A stretch of DNA of 64,000 nt, from NCBI RefSeq assembly GCF_964340395.1, contig NC_135561.1, positions 19,305,240 to 19,369,239 of the forward strand, written 5' to 3'. Of this stretch, positions 24,981 to 37,580 are shown piece by piece. This DNA is from Glandiceps talaboti (taxonomy: Eukaryota; Hemichordata; Enteropneusta; Spengelidae). The position numbers and the translations under genes were made by a program. The notes beneath the pieces were generated by a model. The model ran no database searches. It had not been told where the DNA came from and saw nothing but the letters and a program-made list of their open reading frames with translations. Position 1 is the stretch's first letter, and every line of letters starts with the position of its first letter.

Positions 24981-26135
24981 ATGAATGGGTGCGAATTTTT
25001 GCCATCTCAACCGCATAGTTTGTTACACATACCGCCAGGCAACGGATCAGTTCTTGTACGTGACGAAGAAATATTGCATCACGACACTGCCAAACATAAA
25101 TGTGGATCACATCATGTGAATAGTTGCGAGTGGAAAGCGAATCCTTTTACACCATCAACATTTTCCAGTCCACAACATTTACTCAATACGTGTCATGACA
25201 GGTTTAGATACCAAAATTCTGTAAGTTTGGACAGCGAGTTCACCAATGATAGGCTATATGCGACCGATCATTTGTGTGAACAACTTCAAGCCAATGACAA
25301 AATTGTGCCTAAAACGAGACTGCTGCATGAACCTGGCGTACAACGAATCGGTGAACCTAAAGATATGACCACGTGCACCCTTAACAATGGTGGTAAAAAC
25401 ATCGCAATGATCCAACATGTTTATCTATTCCACCGTGTAATAACAGACGATAAGGCTGGAGATAAACTTAAAACGACCACTAAGGAAAACTCAACAGAAT
25501 ATTGTAGCAAAACATCGCTAGCGCTATCCGTTGAAGAACCGCGGTCAGAGAGCATTGAACTAGAGCAAGACAACTTTGGCCATTTTCAAGACGGTGCTGG
25601 TGGAGGTCAAGTCATACTCACCTCAAAATCTAGTCAAGATGATCACTCTGCAGATAACTTAGTAGAAGATGTGGATGAGCTTAAAACTAAAAGCGCACGT
25701 CCAATTGACAAGGTTGTCATGACGTCACAAAGTCCAACAAATAGTTGTGATATAGAAACTACAAAGTTTATGTCACTTTCTCTGTCACCAGCTGGTTCAA
25801 AAAATGAGAAACGACAGCGACAACTGACAAAGTCGTCGCATCACCCAGGTCGTCCTCGAAAGATGCCGCGTCAAAGTGTTCAATCGAAAGTTCCCTTCGA
25901 ATACCAGCATTGTGATGATGAATACCATCGTGTATCTGCTTGTCGCGTTTGTCAAAGCCTTCTTAAACAGCAACGAAACCAACATTCACAACGAAGGGAC
26001 ATTTTTACAGAAACTAGTAACTCTGTCACAGTGAGAGAAATGCCCTGGAAATCAGACTCTGAAATTCGCGACTACTTTGGAATTACAAAATACCCCGTTG
26101 TGAAACTATATAAAGGGTGCATGAATATTACATAG
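24981..26135 (+). CDS. Unrecognised protein, paralog of the polyglutamine protein
   Basis: One open frame of 384 residues beginning ATGAATGGG. It shares three blocks, in the same order, with the protein on the minus strand at 19246-21544: GGKNIAMIQHVY (about 137-148), [17 protein letters not shown] (about 309-325, with C311, H316, C321 and C324 in the same C-x4-H-x4-C-x2-C spacing), and SEIRDYFGITKYPVV (about 359-373). Where the paralog has 18 glutamines this one has only LLKQQRNQHSQRRD. A basic run before the cluster includes PGRPRKMPR, which resembles an AT-hook core. It ends a few residues after the YPVV block, without the paralog's helical C-terminus, so either it is shorter or a 3' exon was not found. 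No homologous family is recognised; a nuclear, metal-binding function is inference only. Confidence 0.75.
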   Translation: MNGCEFLPSQPHSLLHIPPGNGSVLVRDEEILHHDTAKHKCGSHHVNSCEWKANPFTPSTFSSPQHLLNTCHDRFRYQNSVSLDSEFTNDRLYATDHLCEQLQANDKIVPKTRLLHEPGVQRIGEPKDMTTCTLNNGGKNIAMIQHVYLFHRVITDDKAGDKLKTTTKENSTEYCSKTSLALSVEEPRSESIELEQDNFGHFQDGAGGGQVILTSKSSQDDHSADNLVEDVDELKTKSARPIDKVVMTSQSPTNSCDIETTKFMSLSLSPAGSKNEKRQRQLTKSSHHPGRPRKMPRQSVQSKVPFEYQHCDDEYHRVSACRVCQSLLKQQRNQHSQRRDIFTETSNSVTVREMPWKSDSEIRDYFGITKYPVVKLYKGCMNIT

Positions 26136-26519
26136 ATTTTAAACATATGTTTACGTAAACTGAGTGACACGAGAACACTTCCTTGACTCTCTCCAAATCA
26201 GAATATTTTACTAGAGACCATTATTTTTTCTCTGATTTACTTGACACCAAAATGACCGTTAAACAAACTAACAATATATAAATGGTGAATCACACGATAA
26301 CGTACTTCTGTAATTTACGAATCACCTTTCTGAATATAACGAATTTCATACAGGGGAATTATTTAAGTGCTTTTCATACTAATTTAACAGTAAAAGTTAC
26401 AAATACTTTCACCTGTTGTAATATACTGTAACAACATGATTTACTTGAAAATTTGTCAAGTCTTCGTAATTATTCAATGGTCGAAGTGTTTGTGATGTTT
26501 TATGCGTATGTGTGCAAAT

Positions 26520-27281
26520 CACAGTCGCTTGTAAAGTGTTATTCCTTTCCTAAATGGTTTTATTCTTGTCTATGACGCCGGGTCCTAATACAGAACAATG
26601 ACGTTATTATAGGGATTGGCGATATTCTTATAAAATCGGTAGGGGGGGGGGGGGGCTTCATACATACAACACAAGTTAGGAAACCAAGCCAAAACGGTGA
26701 CATCATTTTTCATCGACGTTGCACCACCTCATTTAACTGTCTGTAATTGACTGGGAAACCACCGTCATAGTCATAGGTTGAAGTATTTCTGATGTAAAAA
26801 ATGTACCGTTTATCAGTATTGTATAAAAGTACTCAATAAGTACGTTATTTTTAAACATGTAAATGAATGAATATATCATGCCAATTTAACGTAGTGACGT
26901 TGCACCACCTCATTAACACGACAAGTCGACCTGATTCCGCTGTATTTTCAAACTATGGGGGTATCGTTTCGTAAACGCGATCGTAAACGCATTTTAGATC
27001 GATGTTGTTGCAGGTAGGTCCAGTGATACGGCATGGGTGGTTATGTTTTGGTTATATTTGGTGTTTTGGCAATCCTTTTGGATCGATGAAAAATGATGTC
27101 ACCATTTTGGTAATGGCTTGGTTTCCTAACTTGTGTTGTATGTATGTAGGGGGGTATGACATCGCTACCGATTTTATAAGAATATCGCCAATCCCTATAA
27201 TAACGTCATCGTTCTGTATTAGGACCGTCATAGACAAGAATAAAACCATTTAGGAAAGGAATAACAGTTTACAAGCGACTG
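26520..27281. mobile_element. Inverted-repeat element: ~198-bp arms around a ~366-bp centre
   Basis: 26520-26716 is the reverse complement of 27083-27281 over nearly its whole length: CACAGTCGCTTGTAAA pairs with TTTACAAGCGACTGTG and TTCCTTTCCTAAATGG with CCATTTAGGAAAGGAA. The centre holds a duplicated GACGTTGCACCACCTCATT at 26715 and 26895. A G homopolymer (about 14) interrupts the left arm at 26642. No coding capacity is seen. It may be a fold-back element or a recent inverted duplication. The rest of 26136-27790 shows nothing else. Confidence 0.85.
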
Positions 27282-27802
27282 TGGTGCAAATGCATTTTAG
27301 TGTGTACGAGAAGTGGAAGACTGCCGAGTCATTTGTTAATACAGGGTTATCTATCTTGACTTGTCAATGTACACCTAGTTCGCCACTCCCCATCTAGCTA
27401 CCTAGGTGCATCTGGATGTGGGAAGACACACAACAAAGACACACACATATTGCATTATTCTGCCCTCAACGGCCTTTACTTTAAATCTTCAAAGTTAGGT
27501 CGATGGGTGAGGGCGTCCTAATGTTGGATATACTACTAGTACTATGGTGATAGACTATGACGAAAGGTCACTTTTGGTGAATAGACCTTGACCATGTTAT
27601 TCAAAGCCTTACATTCACTTCTAATTCATTGTTCCAAAATAACAACATTGTCATGTCCTACTGATTCTTGGAACCATGAACAATGTATTCTCCATTATAT
27701 CATTCCAGTTTGAACATTACGACATACCATCACCATCATTTACTTCCAATCAAAATATACACATAACACATAACTGAATACAGATAAATGTAAAACATTT
27801 AA

Positions 27803-27808
27803 TTTATT
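27803..27808 (-). terminator. Candidate polyadenylation signal for the CLK kinase gene
   Basis: TTTATT on the plus strand is AATAAA on the minus strand, about 1.2 kb beyond the kinase stop codon. It would define a 3' UTR of 27.8-29.03 kb. Other signals within that stretch cannot be excluded. Confidence 0.45.
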
Positions 27809-28734
27809 GCAGGACTGACAACAAAGATATATGTTACAGTATTTTCCTGCTTCAGTCTCACAAGTTAATAGTACATATACTTAATAAAATTTACTTTTTA
27901 CAACACTTACAATGAGCAACACTTTAAAACCCTGACTTCCACAGCCAATACTGCTGATTTCATTTGACAATCTTGCACGCTTTAAAAGCATGGAAAATGG
28001 AAGCTACTTTAAAGTCTGGGAAGGTTTTCTCTCTTCTCTTCCGAACAGTTCATTCTACTTCTATCGACTGGTTTCTTGTACTGGGGAATGTATCCCACCG
28101 CACGCGAAACAATACCTTTTTTCATGCCGACATCTGTAAAGAAAGATGTACGGAATGGTCACTAGGACAGCTCACAAACACCTTCCAACATTGCAGGATG
28201 TCACTAGCATGCAAACATTTACAAGCGTGCTCGTTTACCCATAAAATACAAATATACTGGTTTTTTAATTCATTAATGCTATATAAATATGTCTACCTTC
28301 TAAGTTTTATTTCAGCACTTTCACAGTAAGGTAGAGTGTTTCAAAAGTCCCTTCTATAAAAACCAGACTTCAACTCCACATTTCATTGAATTTTAAAGTG
28401 TCACCTATCCTGGACTTGTCAGAATCTCAGTCATAAAATATACTATCTTTAACAGCGTGACACATTGCATTATATATCCACCCCATCATCGATGTTTTAC
28501 ATCAGGAGGTTCCATAGATTTTTTGTTCAATAATTCATCTTGTTCCCATATCTTTCCTGGATCACAACACTCTGAATTATCAGTCAGGACAATTATATCC
28601 TATATTATATCCTATATCAAACCACAATGTTGAAATACAATCAATATATTTCAATATCTCACCACTATCTCAGCACATAAAAATTCTATCCTTGCCATTT
28701 ATCGCAAACCTTTTGATATTTCAGAACACAAGGC

Positions 28735-28985
28735 TGTCATATATGCCATCACCTGCCTTACTCTTATAACTAAATCAGTTCGTACAACCTTGCATCATAA
28801 CCATTTATGGCAAATGTCAGATTTCACCACTCAAGTTTACAGTTTACACTGCCTTATTTCGCCTTACCCCTTACAGCAAAATTCTGATAGTTCACAACAT
28901 AAGTTTGTAATATATGCCATCACCTGCCTTACCCCCTACAACTACTTCAGTTCATAAACCCTTGCATTTAGGATCTCCATGACTA
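28735..28985. repeat. Direct repeat in the kinase 3' UTR
   Basis: ATATGCCATCACCTGCCTTA at 28741 recurs at 28912, 171 bp later, followed in both by a diverged CAGTTC....ACCTTGCAT. It looks like an old tandem duplication of about 171 bp. Confidence 0.7.
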
Positions 28986-29027
28986 ACTGTTCACATTTCA
29001 GAACACAACTTTTTGGAATAGAATGAA

Positions 29028-32000
29028 TCACCTGCTGCAACTACAACTGTTACTTATTGGCATATCTCTACATTCTTTATCATGCTGACTTCTCTGACTA
29101 GGGTATCTTGTTTTCATACTGGATGGTAATTTGTCAAAGAAAGGGTGTCGCAGTGCATCTTTCAGTGAAATACGATCTTCTGGCAGACACTGTAACATTT
29201 GTCCCATCAGGTCGACAAGTTTCTGATGTTCTTCATTTTGACTAAACATGCATTTCTGTGGGGGGAAAAAGTAAAGAAATTACTAAAAAATAAACTTTAA
29301 GCTGTCGCACATATTATCAGAGATATCCATTAAACAGGAGAACTCAAAATGAAGTCAAGCTCACACTAAATATTCATACACTAAAACAATGCAAATACAA
29401 AACACATACTACAATTTCTGATTTTCCTCTGCTGTTTGATGATAATCATCTGACAAATATGAAATTAATCTATGTCCCTTGACTTGTTGATACAAGTATA
29501 TGTATTAATACTCGTGTTCAGACTTAGTCTGGTTAATACCAACTAAATAAGCCAATTTTAAACAGATACTGATTTAGCACTATTAAAAATAACACAAGAA
29601 CTATATAATATATTTGCTATTCACAAATGTTAAGGCAAGCTTACATCTATATTAAAATTTGAAGTATGATCAGATCACAATTTTGTTTGTTACTTCGGTG
29701 ATCTTTTTCAGGAATTATCTATGCAAAATAAAATGGTTTTGCACCAAATGACATTCCCTACACTGATTTAGAATCATGATTCCAACTCACCTTCAATGGT
29801 ATACAATTCTCTCTTACATATCTTCCGGCTGAACTCTTACGGTCCCAGTCCAACACACCACCATTAAAGTACTTGCCTTTCCTGAAAGCACAAAATTAAA
29901 ATGTCAGTTTGGCAATACTCTCTCAAGCCCTAACAATAAATGTCACTGCAAAACTCAACTTTCTCATTACTCTTGTTTGATACTGGAGAAATACCAGCTG
30001 TCATTTCTGAGTAAATCTACAATAATATGTAAACATGCCAGCAAACTGTACTAAGTGCCACAATCTCTCTTACATTGTTATTCACTTCCAAAAACATGCT
30101 AGGACATTCACATTTAACTATTAGCTTGCAGATTGAATTTTTTTTACATGCCTCCAGGGAAGTAAGGTGTGGGTGACTGGGTTATGAAAGTGATGAATTC
30201 AGTGTATTAGATTATATAATTCTAAACTAGCAGAAAGAACAACTTACTTTGTTTTTTCAATCATTTCAGAAGGTATTTGCCCAAGTACGGTCTCTATCAT
30301 GGCAAGATGCTCCTTGTTGTCATGAGTCTGCAAAACAACAAAATCAAATTTACTTCAAGTTCAACATTTCATTTTCTACCAAGTAAAGACAAACTATAGA
30401 TTCACTTTTCTGCTCAACCAGTATGTCCTCTAAGCTAATTTGACATAATTTGACATGTCACTTGGCCATAACTTTACTCATTCTCTATCAAAAGTAGTCA
30501 AGAACACTCAGACTTCATCACATTAATAGATGACAAAAAGAATTTATCAAAGGGCAGTTTCCCATCATAACTTTACAAATTGCTTGATATTGTGAATACT
30601 TTACTAGCACAACCCATTGACTGGAAAGTGTCTAGTAATTGTTGATTTTTTAAGTGAAGATTAAGTAAGCAGAGTGAGGTTATTGCTTCAAACATAACAT
30701 AACAAATTGACTTGTTTTGAACACTCCACCCTGTATACTGTACAGTTGATCACATTGTCTTACCTGGAATAATGTAATTCCTGCATAAAGTTCAAATATT
30801 ATGGTGCCTATACTCCAGATATCGCAACGGTGATTCCATCCCAACTCTAGAACAGAACGAATCAAATATCTTGTCAGTGTCAAACAAGTTACACATCTAT
30901 CTTTCAGTAACTAGGTGAGAAGATACAGGCCCACGATAACAAGTAAGTGATTTCACTGTGTGCTACAATCTTGTACAGCATTTGTAATTCATGTCAGGTG
31001 TACAAGAACAGTGTCTATTGTTGTAAGTATTAGTCCAATACACTGTTAACTCCAAATGACATCAAATTATCAATAAGGCAGAAGTACACAGCAAGTAAAT
31101 CACAAATGACAAGCATATAGCTATAGTCGATTTTCATACAGCACCACCTAGATATCTTAGAGAGTTACAGCTACCGACATAGTAACCATATGGCAACATC
31201 ATTTGTTTGTAAGCTTTTAGCTACAGCTATTAATGCTTTGCATTAGATCAAACACAACGAAGGACCTACCTAGAATAACTTCTGGTGCTCTGTAATGCCT
31301 TGTTGAAACAATTGTACTGTGATGCTCCCATTCAAAAGTAGCTGAGCCAAAATCAATCAACCTTATTTCTGTATTCTTTATTTTCCTTTCATCCTGCTTC
31401 TGAAATGGTAAAAGGGGCAAAAACAACTGAGTACCCAACATACTCAAATCTAGTATATTCGATGACAGATCAGTCTATGCATGGACAATTATCATAACTC
31501 ATTTACACTACAACCTTCAGTGGCAACACTGGATACTCTTAGAGATTCATGTTCTTGGCCTATCAGTTACATGTTCAATTATTGAACAGATCTGAACCAC
31601 CATACAATTACCCATCACTACACGTGAGTGAGGGAAGTCCACAGGAACAAATATGACAATCCCCTGTCAAGGAAACTTGTTTCTCTTCATATCCTGGACT
31701 TCCAAATCACACAAGTATTTATTCAACTTCATTTTTCTAAGCTATTTATCTTCTTTCCAATATACTTAACAATGAAATGTTTCATTTCTGCTTACATCCG
31801 ACAGAGTGATGAATAACTTCAAGGTCAATTTTCTTGGCTGGCAAGACGCTTTGTACCTAACTATGAAATGTTTCACATCTAAAAGTACTTACCTCTACAG
31901 CATTGTACTGAATGTCATAGTCTGAATTCTTAAAGAGGATATTTTCAGGTTTCAAGTCTGTATGTGCTAGCTTGTGTTTATGAAGAACTAAAGTAGAAAT

Positions 32001-35000
32001 AAGAGAAATATGTTATTACACCACTTACAGTTAAAATGATGTTGGTTTGGTGTTTCACTCATGTAACATGCCATTTTCAACTCACTCAGATAACTTCTAA
32101 TGCAAAATAAACAATTATATAGGTGCTGTGCACAGTGAGGATGTAGAAGTAATCAATTTGATAGGTTGATTATCAGTTAGAAAATAAACACTTGTAGCCA
32201 TTACAAACAACAAGTCCATGTGTAATATTTTGTTTTCCAATTTATTGAGTTACAAACAAGGACATGGTATGTTATTTCACATTGTTTTTTTCAAGTAGAA
32301 AAACACAGTAAAGTTGTTTCATCAATTACAAATCCCCAAGTAGACACCCAATTTAATCTATATGGCCACTTAACACACTACTATAACTGCTTCTTTTAAG
32401 ATCACATTTTGATAGCCCTACTACCTCCAGTACCCGAAACATGAACACGTCATACTTACATCTTACAGCTCGACAAAGTTGATACGCTATGTGCCTAACT
32501 TGATCAATAGAATATGGTAAAAAATTGTTCTCTTTCTGTAAAAGATAACATACATTTCTATTACATCAAGGCAAAATTACAGGTAAAAGGTACATCACTT
32601 TATCTTTCAATTGACTGACAATAGTTTCATACAATACAAAACCATGATTCCTTCACAGCTGTTTGGCTAACTATATAAGTCGCCTATAAATAAGATAAAA
32701 GACTTGACAAAATCAAAAGATGATTATCCAAACTTTGAGAGAGTCTCTATGTTATGTCATGTACTGGGATATGAGGGTAAATGATCACATTTCTTTTGTA
32801 AGAAAAATGTAAGGACTGTGTGGGTGAAAACAACAAGAAATAGCTTTATTCAGTATCAAAGTTTAACTAGAATGAAAGTATCAAAGTCAACAAACAAATT
32901 AAAGAATTAAATCTAGCACTCAATATAGACAGGAACTAGATATACTTACAAGAAAGTCAAAAATACTAAGTCCCAGCATTTCAAATACTATGCATACGTG
33001 TCCATGGTAGTCAAACCAGTCAAATATCTTGACGCATAAACTGTGAAAAAACAAGTTATGGGAAAAGATGATCAGACTGAACATGTCATGACAACAGTTG
33101 TAGTATGGATAAGTAAGTCATAAAGAAGCTATATACCAGTTACAGAATATCACTTAATTTTTACTAATTTCTAGGAACAGTATTATCTACAACTTTTTGA
33201 GCCTTCTTTCTTATACTGATAGTTCGTTCTACTTGTTACTTTTCTGGACAACACCGTGTTTATTACATGTACTATATTATTTATATTGATGAAAATGATC
33301 AAATATTTTTTTAAATAATCCAAAAGGCAGTATATGTAAGAATAAACACAATTTAAATGTTGTTCTCTTAAAACATTCAGTATGACTGTAGCCATAAAAA
33401 TGTGGTACTCAGTATACCTTTGTCGCAAATTAGATGTGAGCCTAAATTTCAGTTGTAAGAAATTTAGAAAATACTTACTATTCACCATCTGGATCCCTTT
33501 CATTGATCTTTTCAAGCACATTTATTTCTAGTTTGGCAGCTTCTCTGTATTTTTCAATATTTTTTATAATTTTTATAGCTACTTTTTGACCACTGAAAAA
33601 GAAAGAGATATATACAATTAACACAGTACTTTGGGGTGTTATTTTGCTTGCTGGTTGAAGTCATTTCAATCACCATACATGCAATTATAGTATGAGAGTA
33701 GTGTTTTTGGTAAGGCTGGAGAACCCCGGTAACGGGAAGGGGGTAAAAGTTGCATAGTTTCCCCATACAATCTACCAAAATATTGTTTGGGGACCCCGGT
33801 AGATTTCACCTGCTTACCACCCTTAACAAAAACACTGACGAGATAGCTATCATCCCATTTAAATATAATTTCACCAGTGTTGATTAAACAACACTTTTGT
33901 CAGAAGCAGGAAAAATCAAACTTATCAAAATAACAAATTTAAAGATACCAGAAATGTTTGGATGGAGAGAAATGAAGTTGTTCATGTTTGCTTTTACTCC
34001 AGGAAAGGAAATTTCAGTGTAGAGAATAAACTCCATCAGACCCAGGATCTTTACATAAGACCCGCTCTGATTGAAATCCAATGTAGCGTAAACATTATGA
34101 TTACTTTGTTGGCTGTTATGTTCACCATCGTTTGTTCTTTTGTGAGCACTTGTTACACACATCTGACACAATACCATAGGTTTTCCCAAGCCACACAAGA
34201 GCACAGAGTGAATTCACTCAACCTATGAAAATGCGCAATGTGCCAAAACATATGGATATAGTACTTCCGAGTGCTCTGTTCCAAAAGAGCATGAGCACAG
34301 GCAACAATGTTATCGTTATTTTTTGGTCATTCTCTTTCTTTCAATTTCGAATGTTGAGTGTTATATTGTAAGACAGATTCTGGTTGGTTACTTGGAAGTA
34401 TGAGATTGGGTTCATTAAAACCTATAGTATTGTCAGGTGTATGTAAAGAGTGGTCACACAAGAACAAATGACAGTAAACGTAACTGCCAAGAAGAAATCG
34501 CGACATGTACACTACATCAGATTGCATAAGCCCTAACTAGACTTTCCAGTACATTGACTTACTTCTGATTATCTCTACATGCCACCACTTTTCCAAATGT
34601 TCCTTCTCCCAACGTGTGAAGAATTTCATCTGAAAGAGATATTTACATCTGAATTAGGACAATGAGCCAGTGTACATTGGAAAACAGCATGCTAATAGCT
34701 GAAAGACAAAATACACCTAATAAAGCAATGCTATTCTTGCAAACCTTAATTGACTCTATGTAATTTATAATATTCAAACAAACAAAAGGGATAGAAATTT
34801 GTAAAATACACCCTTTGATTAATTTCCACAATACATTTTCAACTTCTACAACATACCTTACTGATAGGCATTAACTGCCGACAAACATTTCAAAATTGTA
34901 CCAACAACCCCCGCCCACCCTTGTCATGGAAGCACGAATTGGCATCACATTCTGGAAGGTCATGCCAGGGATTTGGATCATTTTTAAGCATGTAAGTTTG

Positions 35001-36975
35001 AATGCTTGTGTATATATGTTCCCAAATTAGTGTAGTGAACTTAACACTAAAGGTTACAAAATTTCTGTACATCTAGCTTGTAGCCAGTCGCCATGGTGGT
35101 AGATGAGGTGACCATCTTCATCGTCTTCGACGTTCGTTGGCCGAGGATCTCTGTGACTCTTCTGTTTTTTTCATGTTCACCATTACCAGTACCAGGCATT
35201 GTTTGCAGACAGCAACCAGTTGATACCAATGATAATGTTGATTGTGTTGATTGTTGGGGTGGATGGTTGAATTGATGAATTTGACCGACCCATTTCATAT
35301 CGCAAAGTTGAATGCCAAGCAATTTGACGTATGTACAGCCGATTCAGATCAATTTGCACATCATTTTCAGTGCCACAGCATTATTCGGTTCATCAGGTAC
35401 ATACATATATAAGAGTAACAAGATACGGGAATGCAATTGCATGTCAAATCAAGCACAGAACGATCATCTCAACAAGATATGCAACAGCGAAAACAAAACA
35501 CACCCAAGTTGATGATGCTACATTATGCTGTAGAAACCTTGCCACAAGTCTTGCCTTGCAACCCATCTAATGGGAGTTATTTTAGTAGACACGTTACTGA
35601 GCAGTTAATTTGATTTTTTCATTGTACATTTTTGTACACCAATCCCACCCATTCACAAACTGTAAGTGCACTCATCACTTGAATCTGTCACTATGAGTGT
35701 CGTCACTACTCAATACACAATTCACTTTTCAACACAATTTTCATGAACTTCAAAAATACATCTTGCATGACACCTGCTTTTTTTTTTTTTTTAAACAACT
35801 TTGAAGACAATATTGCCAAAAATTAAACAAATAAAGTTTTCAGAACTTCAGGTGGTCATTATATAAATTGTAAGAAAAATAAACTTAACAAAATTGAGAA
35901 ATGTTACTTAGTTTGTTATGAAAAGCACATGCATTGTGGAGTTGTCCTCTTTTATATCAAGTGATGTAATTGTTGCTATCAATTACCATGAAAGTGAGAC
36001 TTCAGAGTTAACATTATTGCCATATCACCATTTACTGTACAGCTCTTCTACGTGTCTGCTGAGTGTATAAAGAGTGGGCAAGGTTTTTTGTGCCTTTCAC
36101 AAAATGAGAAACATTTCTCAAATTTTGTCTTTACCTAACAGCATCCTCCACTTACCCTCCATTCTTTTGAGGAACTGCTGGTTAGGAGTTATTCAATATA
36201 CAAACTATAAAATGGGGAATAGTACACTTACCGTTCCACTGCGGCTATGGGAGTGGTGCTTACGTCGTTTGCGCCGATGTCTTCTATTATAACTATCTTC
36301 TCTTGATTTGTACCTACATTCATCATAATAACGGTCTCTACTGTAATACGCATAATAGCCATCGTTTCTGTCGTAATAATGGTCCCTGATAAGTTGTCTT
36401 TCTGGTGTAAATGAACGCTCCCTCCTTTCTGCTCTAAAAGAGAAAAATAACAACAAAGTGATAAATAAAATAATTTCTATTGACGTGTATACGACAACCT
36501 AACCAATGTACTGTATTGGCCTTTAGGAAAATGCTTACAGGACAGACAGATCAAGTTACTACTATATAATGCTTAATGACAGAAAACTACATCTTCAAAT
36601 TCCCTATGGGGCAGACATGTCATTTTGTCAGGGGCAATGATTTTCACATTGTGTCTATAAGTCAACACCACCATTCATTTCTCGGACAAGAACAACTATT
36701 TGAGTTATATAATCTCGAGTAATGACATAAATTAACTTACAGCTATTCTAACAATATTAATAGACACTCTCACCAGATGTTACATGTCATAAATTTTACT
36801 AACTGGATTTCCCGTAATGCATTTGGTAATATACTTACTCAGAATAATTATAGTGCTTATGTCGTGCCGTTCTTGAATATTTCTCATTGCTGGAAGATCT
36901 TCTCCTCCTTTTGTGTCTGTGATAACTACAACGCCTTGAACGGCTTCTTGACTTTTCTCGACAAGCCCGTGGCAT
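29028..36975 (-). CDS. CLK: CLK/LAMMER dual-specificity protein kinase, 13 coding exons, complete
   Basis: Exons in transcript order: 36975-36839, 36433-36232, 35161-35071, 34629-34563, 33592-33479, 33040-32950, 32535-32460, 31987-31893, 31399-31270, 30846-30764, 30327-30248, 29881-29791, 29255-29028. All phases agree and give 494 residues, close to vertebrate CLKs. Residues 1-113 are Arg/Ser/Tyr-rich, as expected for nuclear-speckle targeting. The kinase domain follows the acidic [15 protein letters not shown]. Visible motifs: GEGTFG 151-156, VAIK with Lys173, HTDLKPEN 268-275, DFG 307-309, and [16 protein letters not shown] in the activation segment. The LAMMER motif reads EHLAMIETV (368-376). 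CLKs phosphorylate SR splicing factors in the nucleus. The start ATG lies immediately after a CCAG acceptor-like site, so a non-coding 5' exon is likely. Exon 3 (91 nt) has weak splice sites. The symbol is at family level only. Confidence 0.93.
33700..33836. mobile_element. ~137-bp MITE-like inverted-repeat element in a kinase intron
   Basis: Starts AGTGTTTTTGGTAAGG and ends CCTTAACAAAAACACT, its near complement. Inner arms also pair (ACCCCGGT elements). No coding capacity is seen. It lies in the intron between kinase exons 4 and 5. Confidence 0.65.
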
Positions 36976-37580
36976 CTGGAATTTCAGAGGAAAAAAAATG
37001 GCGGTCTTTAGTTTGAAGGTCGGACAGTACTGTACTGTGACACATGCTTCGAATATATTTTACCCTGTTTCGACAGTAAAATGTGACCAGATCACCTTTC
37101 CAAATTGTTGCTATTACTAATATTGCACAAACATCTTCGTTGTAACGTAATAATATTACTAATTAGCAGTAATATGGCTATAAAGTGCACAATTTAAAAA
37201 CTGACCTCTGTTGGCATTGAGATTACGTTCGAAGTACGTCAATAGTTGATTGTCGCTCAAGAAACCCGTTCAAATTCTGCTTCCCAACAGCAACCAAAAA
37301 ATGGAGATAACTCTGCTGTCCTGATCAAAATGAAAACAGCAATAACAAAAGGGCAGCAAAGTTTTCCGAGGATTGGTTTCTACAATCGTTGACACAGCTG
37401 TTCAGAGATACAGCAGGAACGCAAGAGAACTAGTTTGGTACATTTCCGTTGTATAAAGCTAACCAACTATTCCAAATGCTGAACAACCCCCCTCCGGTAT
37501 CAACATTGAATCGTCGTCGTTTCTTCCAGTTCAATGACAAATTTCAACACAAAGTAAAAAATAAATTAATGTTATCTTAC

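Noticed and set aside
30680-30883. 67-residue frame containing the kinase segment [13 protein letters not shown]
   Set aside because: Only 30846-30764 is exon; the remainder is intron read-through on both sides.
35047-35322. 91-residue minus-strand frame over kinase exon 3
   Set aside because: It is out of frame with the kinase. The correct frame there reads [15 protein letters not shown] and joins both neighbouring exons in phase.
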